Shown: piece by piece, positions 1-11,800 of the stretch
How positions within the stretch are numbered: the first letter of the stretch is position 1
Layout: the number at the start of each line of letters is the position of its first letter
Assembly: GCA_038502055.1 (NCBI GenBank)
Contig: JAXRKN010000041.1
Location: 2,957,501 to 3,021,500, forward strand
Reading direction: 5' to 3'
DNA from: Tanytarsus gracilentus
Lineage: Eukaryota; Arthropoda; Insecta; Diptera; Chironomidae
Length of the DNA: 64,000 bases
Position numbers and translations under genes: made by a program
The notes under the pieces: model-generated
Seen by the model: only the letters and a program-made list of their open reading frames with translations
What the model was told of the DNA's origin: nothing
Databases searched by the model: none

Positions 1-697
1 GTATCGTTGAACTCGTCATTCCATCAGAAATCGATTGACATTGACGATTTTAGAGGAATGTCCATCATGGCCGGCCAGGAGTGCCACTAATGTCCATTTT
101 TCAGAACTATGGCTTCATGGGTATCGTTGAACGCGTAATTGCATCAGGAATCGATTGGCATTGACGATTTTTGAGGAGTGTCCATCATGGCCGGCCTGGA
201 GTGCCACTAATGCCCATTTTTCAGATCTATGGCTTCATGGGTATCGTTGAACTCGTCATTGCATCAGGAATCGATTGACACTGATGATTTTTGAGAAATG
301 TCCATCATGGCCTGGCAGGAGTGCCACTAATGTCCATTTTTCAGAACTATGGCTTCATGGGTATCGTTGAACTCGTAATTGCATCAGGAATCGATTGACA
401 TTGACGATTTTTGAGGAATGTCCATCATGGTCGGCCAGGAGTGCCACTAATGTCCATTTTTCAGATCTATGGCTTCATGTATGTCGTTGAACTCGTCATT
501 GCATCAGGAATCGATTGACACTGATGATTTTTGAGGAATGTCCATCATGGCCGGGCAGGAGTGCCACTAATGTCCATTTTTCAGAACTATGGCTTCATGG
601 GTATCGTTGAACTCGTTATTGCATCAAGAATCGATTTACATTGATGATTTTTGAAGAATGTCCTTCATGATTAACCAAGAGTGCCACTAATGCCCAT
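1..697. repeat. 120-bp tandem satellite, six copies, dimeric higher-order pattern
   Basis: Six head-to-tail copies start at 1, 121, 241, 361, 481 and 601; the last is diverged and breaks off near 697. The period is exactly 120 bp. Copies 1, 3 and 5 share CGTCATT near the start and CAGAACTAT near the end, while copies 2 and 4 have CGTAATT and CAGATCTAT, so the real unit is a 240-bp dimer. The array starts at the window edge and may continue to the left. Diverged copies in the opposite orientation lie near 19.3-19.6 kb. No coding function is visible. Confidence 0.95.
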
Positions 698-3555
698 TTT
701 AACGTAGGGAGTAGGGTACTAATCTATGCGGAGCTATTGGAAATGGCAACGCCGTTTGCAGACTCATCTTGTTTTCGTTCTGCACTTGAACTCTAAAAAT
801 TCTTTTCGAAATCTCACACGAGAAAATTTTTACATCCTCTTTTTTATATTCCGTTCATCATCTCACAAATTTTCTGCGCTTTCATAAACCATATGGTGTA
901 TGTCGCAATAAATTGTGAATATAAGAATTTTCTTCTTTTTTCCCACAATAAAAATTTCTCCATAGCTGCAAGAAAAGTTCTGGTTTTGTGTGGATATGCG
1001 AACGAAAGGATAATCTCACATGAATGCAATATAATAACAGTTTTATCTCAGCTTAGAAGCAAAGAAGTTTTGCTTATGGTGAAGGTCAAATTAGAAAACA
1101 AATTGATTTGGTTAAGAAAAAAAGAGTAAACTAAAATTTACAGTTGTGATTTTATGATACAAAAATTATATAAAAACGGCTGCTGTGCTCTATAAGGTTT
1201 ATCATCGAAATTTCAATAAAATCTGAATAAAAATAAAAAAGTCTTTAAATATGTATCAAGTTTAAAATCTCTTCACTGTGAGAGCTTTTACGATAAGTTT
1301 CGAGATTAACTCACTGTGAGCATTTTTTCTTATCGCTCGCATCAAGCCGCTGTTCTCAGCTGCTCAATATCAAATGACAGGTTCAAAGCAGATATCATCA
1401 AAAAATTTATACACACCGAGCGATGTGAAATGAGGAGATGATGATGACGAAGTGGATGATTTGACGGCTTAGAGGCGAGGGCAAACGATATGCTGTGGAA
1501 AGGCAGAGGAAAATAAGCTAATCTAAATAAACAGTCATTTATTTCGCAACTTATGCATTCACAGCATGAAATTATTTCTCTCATTCTTTCTCGTTCTCCT
1601 GAGATATGTCAAATGGAGAGCTGCTTGTGGTCAGTCTGCATTCGTGTTATTACACAAACATATATTTAAAACGAGTTTATTTTTGCAAACACACATAACT
1701 GTTTTGTTTTCTTCTTTCGAATACCTTCTTCTCCTTCTCACATCCTTTCGGGTCATACATCTCGAAGATGCTCGTCGTCTCTGAGCCAACATGAGAGCGA
1801 GTATTGACATGAATAAAAAAAGGTTTCATTCTATGTGAGACAAGAGTTGGAGATTCGTGGAATAATTTTATGGAAAGTTTTCATGCAAAATTCGGAGAAG
1901 TTTTTTCGATCGATTTTTATTTTTGGAAGTTAAGTTGGAAGAAATAATTTTAAGTTACAATCCCTTGTCAAAATCAAGTAACAAAACGATTTCTTGATCT
2001 TTAAAATTGTTCTTCTTGCGCAAAATTATTCCGCTCGTCTCAATTGCTTTTTACCACCTCTCTTTTTTTCATTCTCGTAGCACAATTTTTTTTATGTATG
2101 ATATTAATGAGTTTTATTGCTATTTTTTTATGAAAGGAAATCGCATGAAAGTTAAATTTAGGAATCTCATCCGCCGGTCTATGACCTTACATCGATTACA
2201 ATTTACACACCCGAAAACACCAGTAAGAAACTTTTTTTATGGGTGATATTGAGACGATATTAACAAAAAAGATTTTTATAAATTATTTTTTTATTGCTTT
2301 CGCCTTGCAATTGCAATTTACATTTCACTCGCTTGCATTTTTATGTCTTTTAAATTCCACATCACAAATTGTCATCCTCACATATATATGTTTTTGCTTT
2401 CTCGCCTTACAATTTACATAAATTTATTTTCATTTCTTTCAATTTATTTTGACAAAACCGTCACGAGCCAATTTCTTCATTTTCAAATTCACCCAAAGTG
2501 ACTGCTGAAAAATATTTAAATGTTTTTTTTTTCGGCTCGTAAGGAGCAAAAATTTCCATCGATTAATTTAAATGTGGCGTGAAGGGCTAAGTGCGCTTGT
2601 AATTGCCTCAATTTGAAACTACAAGCACTGCGGTAGAGAGGAAGTTCGACCATTGTCACGTTTTCACAAGTTATTTGCATACTGAATATTTTAGAGCCTG
2701 GTTACTCATCATCATCATGCTGGTTAATTTACCAAGAAATTAATCACCTTTTAACTTCTTCTTACTTCACTGTCTACACCTTATTTAAATATTATGTGAT
2801 CCAACAAATTTTTTCTTTTTTATTTACTTCACCGAACCACTTTCAAAATTTGATAATTTTTACGCTCGGGAGTCAGATCGCGACTAAGCTCGCTGAGCGC
2901 TGAAACAATCGTCTTTATAGAATACACAAGAAAATTTTACTTTAAAAAATGAGCAAATGATCGAGTAAAAATTAACTAACAAATACATTCACATCTATTC
3001 CACATATAGCGGCTCGCATGGAGAAAAATGTAAATAAAAAAGAAGTCGCGAAAAAAACTTCACTAAGCGCCGCGCGATTCTGCTTTAGTATTAATGAACA
3101 TGTGCTCCCTTAAAAAACTGAATTCTCTCAATTTTTTGAATGTGAATAGTAAAAAATCTCTCCCTTATATAAAGTAATATTTACGATGTGACAAAACAGT
3201 CTTAAATGCTTTCAATCGATATGTGATATCTAATATTAAAAATATATTTATCGCCACGTTTTAATAGAGAGCGCAACAATTGCCGCTATTTTCATAATAT
3301 TATTCTCATCATACACACATTCGTTATCGCCATATAGTCATGTTCTCACTCACACAAAGCCTCGTTTTTTTTCATTACAATTCGATAGCGCGTTATTTAC
3401 TCTCTATAGAATAAGAATGGAATTAAACTGATATGCAACGTGGGGGCTTTGTGTGTTATGCTTCGCTGGCAAATGAATTTATTCATTGCAAAGTAGTTTT
3501 TTGTTGCTTGATTGAATTATTTTCCAATAAATATGTTGTGATTGTTGATGGAGCT
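698..3555. other. AT-rich DNA without a recognisable gene
   Basis: No open frame longer than about 80 codons looks like protein, and no tRNA or rRNA was recognised. The sequence is AT-rich with homopolymer runs. It could be intergenic DNA or an intron of a gene lying to the left. Confidence 0.5.
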
Positions 3556-4775
3556 GAAGTACATTGTATGATAATTGATAATAATAATAACAAATGGGTC
3601 GCCTCGCAAGTTTTTTAACTTGGACAGACGCAAACCAGCGCAGCTTCCGCTCTTACCGTAGTTTTCGCGTCGGATACGGTACGACTCAAGAATTGCCGCT
3701 AGATGAGTAGGGAAGATAACCCTATACATCCAGCGATAGAATTACGCCCATTCGTGGTCTATGTTAGAGATCCTCACGGTTTTCACCGGTTCGGTTATAA
3801 CCGGTTTTCACCGGAATTTTTAATAACCGGTTTCACCGATTTTTTCTTCCGGTTAACCGGTTTTTCTACTTTTTGAAATTATTTTAATTTTATTAAAAAA
3901 TTACAATTTAAATTTATAAATATTATCAATGTTTTTAACCGTTTTTATGTTTATTTTAATAAACCTATCTTCAAATACTAATATTGTGAAAAATCAGGTA
4001 CTAAATGTCCACTAAACTTACGTTTTTCATGTATCGGATATTAAGATATCAAAGGTTTTGTTTTATTCAATACTTTTACGCTTTATCACAATTCAGTTTA
4101 AAGTGATTTACTTTATTAAAAAAGTGAAGTGAATTTTGGATTTTCGACAACGCGAGACAAAAAGTGTTACGGTAATTATTGTGAAAATATAGTAGTTTTT
4201 TAATATTTTTTGTCGTAGCAGAACGTCGTTTTTCGGAAGCAAATCATCTAGTCAGCAAGCTTTTCAATAGACTTGGAGATGAGAACATCAATGCAATTGC
4301 CTTTCTGAAGTGTTATTTTAGAAATAAGTTAAATTAATCTTTGTTATTAAGTTTTTAAGTTTTTTAAGTTATTAAATTAAATTTTCCTTTATTTAAAATT
4401 TGTTGTTTTTTTTTTAAAAAAATCAGTTTTTTTCTCAGAAATTTAGATAAAAACTCATAACCGGTTAACCGGTGAAAACCGGTTATGAGCTTTTTAAAAC
4501 CGGTTAAACCGAAATCGTTAAAACCGGTTATTTAAGGATCTCTAGTCTATGTGGAGTAAGCAGGGAGCGGTGCCAACCAGACAAACGAGAGGCTGCTTTT
4601 ATAGTCCCGCTGTTCCCCGAAATATAATAATAAATAAAAGAAGTCTGCTAGGAGACTTTTTAGCTGTCCACAGTCTTGCAGTCGCTCATTGAGTGTTTCC
4701 AACTAAGAAAACTCAATCACGTAAATCATGAATGTTCTTAAAAAAAATTTTCGAAGTACATTGTATGATAATTGA
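3556..4775 (+). mobile_element. SINE-like retroposon bounded by a 23-bp direct repeat and split by a hAT-like insertion
   Basis: An exact 23-bp direct repeat (beginning GAAGTACATTGTATG) lies at 3556-3578 and again at 4753-4775, which fits a target-site duplication from target-primed reverse transcription. The interior is more GC-rich than its surroundings and ends in an A-run (around 4739-4747) just before the right repeat. Without the later 780-bp insertion and its extra 8-bp repeat, the inserted sequence is about 386 bp. A weak Pol III B-box-like string, GGTACGACTCA, lies near 3676, and a small hairpin followed by TTTTT lies near 4641-4662. A tRNA-derived SINE or a retroposed Pol III RNA is inferred; the family is not recognised. 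Confidence 0.5.
3765..4544. mobile_element. Non-autonomous hAT-like element (MITE) with 8-bp target-site duplication
   Basis: The 780-bp element begins TAGAGATCCT and ends AGGATCTCTA, a perfect 10-bp terminal inverted repeat matching the YARNG start typical of hAT elements. It is flanked by a perfect 8-bp duplication, GTCTATGT, at 3757-3764 and 4545-4552; 8-bp duplications are diagnostic of hAT. Both subterminal regions are packed with CCGGTT/AACCGG motifs, which could be transposase-binding repeats. The interior is AT-rich and has no transposase reading frame, so it would need a transposase in trans. It sits inside the retroposon at 3556-4775 and is therefore younger. Confidence 0.8.
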
Positions 4776-4828
4776 GAAGATAAACTGAATAATCAAGAAG
4801 ATAAATATAAGCTGGCATCCCAATAATA

Positions 4829-4946
4829 CCAGGGATGAGAACTCCAAAATTTTGCGGCCACTTACGGCCACTTACGGACACATACGGCCACTTACGGACA
4901 CTTACGGCCACTCACGGCCAAAAAAAATCAGAGTTCTCATCCCTGG
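4829..4946. mobile_element. 118-bp foldback mini-element with internal 12-bp repeats
   Basis: The terminal inverted repeats are CCAGGGATGAGAACTC on the left and GAGTTCTCATCCCTGG on the right, a perfect 16-bp match. The flanking 8-mers are CAATAATA (4821-4828) and CAGTAATA (4947-4954), an 8-bp duplication with one mismatch. The centre holds about six tandem copies of a roughly 12-bp unit based on CTTACGGCCACT. There is no coding capacity. It is probably a very small hAT-like non-autonomous element. Confidence 0.65.
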
Positions 4947-4954
4947 CAGTAATA

Positions 4955-7900
4955 GACATTTTAAATGGTCAAATATTTAATCATAAAGCTAAAAATATTT
5001 TTAAAATAAATAAAAATAAATTCTGGTGCTATGATGCAGCAGCAATATCTCGCCAAAATTATTATCTACTCTTAACATATCAGTGTGAATTTATATCTTC
5101 GAGATTATAACCTGTCAGTAAACAAAATCAAAAAGCTAACTTGATAAGCTTCCTGCTTTTTTCAAAATACAAAATTGTAAAAAATAGGGACAGTTAAAAT
5201 TTAATTTCAAGAAGATTACAAAAGTTCTCAAGAAACGCTGCTCAAAATGTCAAACAAATGTTTACAAATTAATTATGAAGATAAAAAATTATGGAAAATT
5301 TTCTCTTTATGTGGGTGAAAAATTTAACTCGTGCATAATGTTTGATTTTTCAAATCCATCTGTAAAAGTAAGTAAACAAATGAAATTTCTGTGTTGACTC
5401 TTTAAAGCAAAAAAATCCACTTAAAATTTTTTCCTTGTAACATTTACAAGTGCTGAATTTTAATTTCTATTTTAATCATTTTTCGAGCTTTTGAATTCTT
5501 TGCAGGTTCCTTTTACAAAATTTTTATTAAAAACATCCGGTTTATCGCTTAGAGAAACATCAAAAGCAAAAGTATCTTTTTCTACCCCAATGCAATTTTT
5601 ATGAATGAATTCAAAAAGGAAAAAATCATTAAAAAGCTCCACGCTGCGCTGTGGGTTGAAGTAAGTTTTTTTTGTGTAACCTCAAATAACATTTTGCAAA
5701 TGATACTTGATTTGCGGCGAAATTCCCCCATGAAGCTTGCTGAAAAAAGAACTGAGTAAAAAAATTCCTTTATTGATAGAAAGCGGTGGTTTTATTAAAT
5801 TTTCTTCTCCTTCTTTTATCAATTATATCCAGCTGTAAAATCTAATAATACTTGCTAATTTTCACATACTTTTTTATCATAATATCAAGAACTCCCTTTC
5901 ACGTTATCCTCGAGAGTGTTCTAGATGGGAGGAAATTATTTTCTCTAATGACTCTCTGCTATTTTTTTTGAATGACACATATTTCCTTCTTAATTAATTT
6001 CCTCATGCTTATTTCTCCTCTTGATGGAAAGTATCAAAAAGAGCGCATTTTTATCTAGATATCAATAAATATCAGCGCGAAAAATTTATTGTAGCAGAAG
6101 AACATTTTGTAAAAGTTATTGAATAGTTGAGAGAGGTTTCTTTGATAATTTCTTAATTAAAATCAGCTTGACCGATGATTACTAAAAATTTATCAAAAAA
6201 CTCCTTGAAGTTAATTTAGTAATGATTAAGATTATTACTAAGTAGTTAAAATACGTAACAACATAGGAACAGTGAAGAGAACCATAAAATGTGTGATTAT
6301 GTGCTCGTTCATAATAATTAATTGTAATTCAAGTACGTGTTTAATGGACAGAATTCGAGAGTGTGAGAGTATGACAGCTAAAAGTGTTGAGTGTATAAAT
6401 ATTGCCCAAAATATCATTTTACGTATAATAATCGTTATAAAGAACACAATTTATAAGAAAGAATTATATATTCACATAAGGAATCCTTAAGGATGCATGA
6501 GGTATGAGCTATGTTAAAAATTGTTGACATTTTGACAAATTATTTTAATTTTTTTCAAGAAACTTTTCTTAAGAATCTTCAATGTTCCAATTAATAAAAT
6601 ATATCTAAGAAATTTTTATCAAAGCAAAAAATTTTCAAACATATTTTTTTGGGATTCTTACCTAGCAATTTTCAACTCAGCACAACCCCAGCAATTAATT
6701 AAAATTTTCAAGTGAGGATAGAAAATAAATGAGATGGAAAAAGTGCGGAGCAATTAAAAATGAAAATGAATTTTCCTCTAATCAGTCTTCGAATTAAATG
6801 AAATCCACACTACAAAAACTAAATGATATTCAATCACGATGTTCATTTTTATCGATAACATAGTATAGTGTTAAGTGCTATAAAAGCTGAAACTTGATCA
6901 TGTTTATGCCAGTCTGAAATCATTATTGATTACATTTTATTTGCTTCGATTATGCGCGGGAAGAAATTGAGTTTGGTTCAATCAACCTTCATTTCGTATT
7001 TCTCTTATTTTTTCTGGTAATTGAGTCAATTTTTATCAAACAGAATTCACAATCTGACGGGTTCATTGAACTGCTGCTCATCATCCCACGCACACATTTC
7101 AAGTTTTCCTCTTATTTTCGGTCCGTTCGTGTATAATTTTTCATCTTTTGGTTTATGTTTCCATCTGCTCTACTTCGTAAGGAAGAATATTGAGCAATGT
7201 TAAGTAAAAGGGAGACAAAGAGTTTGTAAGGTAGATATCGAGAGTAATAATTATACGAAATAAAAGGGTCAAGAGGGTGTATATTTATATTGTCCATTGT
7301 TAATTGTTATTTTCTTTTGCTCGTTATATTAATAATAAGTACATTCAAGTATATAAGTTAAGGTACATATCCTAACACATACCTTAGTATTTATTTGTTC
7401 CAGAATCGATATTTTTTGCGGTTTTTATTTTTTTTACAACTGAGATTGACTTTTGGAGGAATATAAAAAATACGTTAAAATTTGAATAAAATCTGATATG
7501 AGCTCGAATTTAATTGAAGTTTCAAATTTTAAATAAATCCATGAATAATTGCTCAGCATGTTAATAATTTTTAAATATAAAAAATCTTTTGAGCTTTCGA
7601 AATTCTCGCTCCAAAAGTCGACCTGCTTTACAACTTAATATATGTATATGGTCATTTATTGGAAATATGAGAGCGATTAATTTAATTATTACCCATTTCT
7701 TGCTTTTACTTTTTTGATTAAAAATTACACATTCATAATGATTTTATTTGCGCGATATCCATTCACAGTTCAAGTGTATAATTCTATATGCTATTCTTTC
7801 TTTTCGCAAAAAGTGAATGAGTGAAATTTATTTAAAATGAGAACGAACATTCACTTAATAGCCAGTAAAAAAATATTATTACATTTATACTTTTTTGGTA

Positions 7901-8810
7901 TTCCAAAAAAGTAATATCATTCCAGTTATGTTTGTATTAAAAACGATATGTTTAAAACTTGATGCTTCTCTTTGATATCCTCCCAGCATGTTTGTGAAAT
8001 GAGGAACAAACAAATTAAATTACACTCATTTTGATTCCATATTAGAAAGTTTTTAGCATCATTTAATTTATTTTTTTAATAATGGATATCATCTAGGAAT
8101 TTTTGCATGATATGAGAAGCACAATGGGGGTAAGTAGCATTACAAGAGGGATGGGAGAGTTAATTGATCGAAGCATCACGTCTTTTTAAGTGATTCAAAA
8201 CTCATCCTGTCAAGTGGAAATATTAAATGAAGTGCCACCATTGACTTGACTCTCGAAATGGCTTTGAACTTGACTATGCAATGTGTAAAAATATTCATTT
8301 TTTATCTAAAGCTTAAAACTAAGACAGTTCTACAAGCTCTCTCAATATTATCATCATCAATGTCCAAAGCACGAGGTCTCTTTTCAAGTCAGTGAACCAG
8401 CAATTCCGCTTCACTTTTTCATTCAAAAGAAGAACATGATACTTCGGCAATCTGTGTCCAAAAAGGTATCTGACTTATCAACTAGTTGTGTTATCATATA
8501 ATAGTTTTCAATGGTTAACATAGCAAAATAGTACAATATGCATTTAAGAAAGGGGAGAAAAATTGATATCTCCTCAATGTAGCCACACCATTGTCAAATC
8601 TGTCAAAATCAATCTCTTGAGTAAAGTCCAGCTTCTAGCAGATTTGACACAATGTGTCACATTTAAGAATTTTCCTTTCTTCTTTTTTCAAAAAAAATTA
8701 TTCTTTTATAATCTTTTGTGCGATATGCCATCATGTCGGAGGAGTGTCCAATGCAATATGTTTAATTTTAAAGGGAAAAAAGCTTTTTCTATATTTACTT
8801 TTTGCTCCAT
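4955..8810. other. AT-rich DNA without a recognisable gene, downstream of tincar
   Basis: I see no credible exon. The part nearest 8810 must carry the 3' UTR and polyadenylation site of the minus-strand tincar gene. Short open frames here have low-complexity, non-protein-like composition. Confidence 0.5.
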
Positions 8811-11800
8811 TTAGTGCAGCTGGTGAGTTATGGGTGGCGGTGGTGGTGGAAAGTTTGGCGTTTGATTATTTTTATTCGCACATAACTCATTGAGTACCAT
8901 CTGATATGAATTATTGTGGTGTGGATGCACGTTGGAGAATGATGATGAGGATGTATTGAAATGATTTACAGGATGATGAATGGACGATGGTGTTGTCATA
9001 GAGAATTGCTGTTGTGATTGAGATTGAGGCATCATCATCATCATACTGTGCGGGGGTGCAGGAAGAGGCTCGTTTTGTATGAGCATTGGCGAGAAAGTGT
9101 GATGACCACTGCCGAGGCCAGCTGCATATGGCGACTCTGCGTTTTTTAACTGTGGCATGGGTCGACCGACGAGAAAGTGACCATTCGACGAATATCGAAT
9201 GTTATTGGGCAAAGTCGTCCGTTGCTTTGGCGATGAGTCATTCGCTGACATTCGATTCATTTGATGTGCGCCAGGCATTAATGGCATCGTATTACACTGA
9301 GAGTAATCAATCAGTGAAGGCTGATCACTCACCACTGTACTTCTGTTGATTGGCAATGTATTACATGCCGATCCTCCATCCTTGAAACTTGACATTTTGT
9401 GATTGTTGGTAATGCGCCCATAAATGTCTTCTTCTTGAATAACAGCAGGTGTTTTTACGGTCTTAAGTGTGGCTGCCTTTGGCCTTATTACAACCTCATC
9501 CTTATTTTCTTCGCTTGAGTGGACGCCACTCGAAGATTCCGACAGGGCTCGCTCGGGTGGCGAAGTGGAGCTCTCTGTCGAATTAGTGTCGGATTTTGGT
9601 GTGAGCGCTTCATTCGGAAGCGGCATACCAGAGTCACCTCTTCTCAAGAACCTCGGGGTTGATGTCTGTTTAATAAAACTCACATATATTTCACATTCTT
9701 ATGAATAGAGAAAAAAATAGCTTACATTATGCTCCGAGTGAACCTGAACAGTTACTGGCGCCAAAGGACTAATTGTCGTATGTTCCGATTCCGATGTTAA
9801 AATGTAACGTTCATGTGAATAAACACTCGCTGCTGTAGTATGTGGCGGTTCCAAATCACGAGTACTCGCATATGTCACTGTATCACTCTGCAAACATTCC
9901 AACAACTTTCCATCCTCCGACGCACCATCATAGCCATTATCATTGTGTTGCATACGCTGCAGATTAATTACCTCATCGTACTCGCTTATTTGTAATTGTG
10001 TAATCGTCTTTAACGTGGCATATTCACCCTCATCAGTTTCCCCTGGATGGTGGCCGTTGCCATTGGCGCATATCGACGAAATGATGCCGCTAAATTTGGA
10101 ATTAAAAAAGTTCTTCGTTAAATCAGAAATAAAACTTTTACGTTCGTTTGTGAACAAAGAGAAAAGTTAAATAATTTTTCATTAATTACATTTTTCTACA
10201 CACAAAAAAAATTAAAATCACTTTTAAGAAAAATGCTTTTAATGAGGCAAATTATTTTCAGTCGAGGGTCGATTAGATTACACACAAAACTTCTTAATCA
10301 ATTTATAAAGGAAAATTATTTTAAGAAAGGCAATCGACCCTCATTAGATTATGTCTCAACTAAAATGACAAGCGAGAAAAAATAAACTAAAAGAACTTAA
10401 TAATTTAATTTTGCACAAAACCAATTTTCGACATGCTTCGAACACGAAAAAGAAAGAACAGAATAATTCAGTTATGCAAATTACACAAAACAAAAATAAG
10501 AGAGAAGAGAAAATGTGATGATTGATGCAGTGTCATACAGTTTGATGCACAGGTGTCACAAGAAAGCACACACAAAGAGAAATTTTTCTTATGGAATTTT
10601 TACCGCTTGCCATGTTCAATTATATCGGGTATTAAGTTTCGATCAGATAACGTACTGGGAGCTTCATCATTGAAGGTAACTTTCAATTTTGGTGAACTCG
10701 GCCAATAAATAGTCTCCTCGCCTTTGTCTCTCCTCAACGATCCCGGATGGTGGCGGCCATTCTGATTCGTCAGCAACGGTTGAATAGCATCGACACGTGT
10801 CGAAGCATAAATTGTATCAACAACCGGCAATTTAAATGCCCAGTGTCGTTTTGCTGTTAGTGTAAGCCAAATAATGATCCACAAGAAAATGTGAATTATT
10901 GAAGCCATAGCTGTAAGAAGAAGAAGAATTTTTTATTTAGGTTGAGAGACTGTCACATGATGATAAATACTCACTTGAAACGAAAACCGTCTTATCCAAA
11001 CTGATGCGATAAACGATACTTAAATCGTGAATGATGGGTGCTTTGACAACAGATATTCCCAGGATGAAGCAAAGCGACGCGCAGTGTGAGAAGTATGACC
11101 ATAAATCGCCGTCCTTAAGCGTAATCATCTGACAATCTCTTATCTTTGCCGAGAGACGCGAGTGACCATAGAGATAGAGGATCATTGAGGAAGCAATTAT
11201 GAGAACGTATGCCAAGAGTGTCAAGGCCAGCGTGACAATGCCATTAAGAAGGAGTGGTGACGGTTGATTGTGAACGGTCATAAATTGACCTACAATTTCA
11301 AGCTTAAAGAGGATACTCGTGCCAACATAAAGCAGAAGCACATCGATGCTGTTGATAATCATTTGAAGTGAGAAAATCAATGCGAACGCTTTGGATGAGT
11401 CCCAAAATACCGATGGATATCTCACCGACCATACGAGCAATGCAAGGGCGAGATTTAAAAACTCTAAGTTGGGTGATTTTTGGAACCAAATCTTTGGATC
11501 GAATTTGTCTTGAGTTCCCAAAAACGACTGTAGAAAGCCTCCGATACCTTCCAATTCAGTTGAGTGTGTGAAATTCGGTACGGCACCAATTAGAGCAGCC
11601 GGAAAAATTCCTTCCGCTTTCTCTTCTCTTATAATGTACGCATCCTCATTTATACTCAACATGTCATCCTGCATAAGCGGCACGTCTTTCTCCGTGTCAT
11701 CAAATGAACTCTCATCACCATTCTCGGTTATTGACCTTTTCCGCACCGATTTCGCTTTGATCTCGAAAATCTTTGAATTAGCGGCCGTTGAAGTTGTGGG

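Noticed and set aside
3433..3618. 61-codon frame rich in aromatic residues next to the retroposon
   Set aside because: It runs through the 23-bp target repeat into the insertion, and no continuing frame is seen on the other side.
4835..5110. 91-codon open frame starting MRTPKFCGHLRPL
   Set aside because: It starts inside the inverted repeat of a small mobile element and reads through its tandem repeats.
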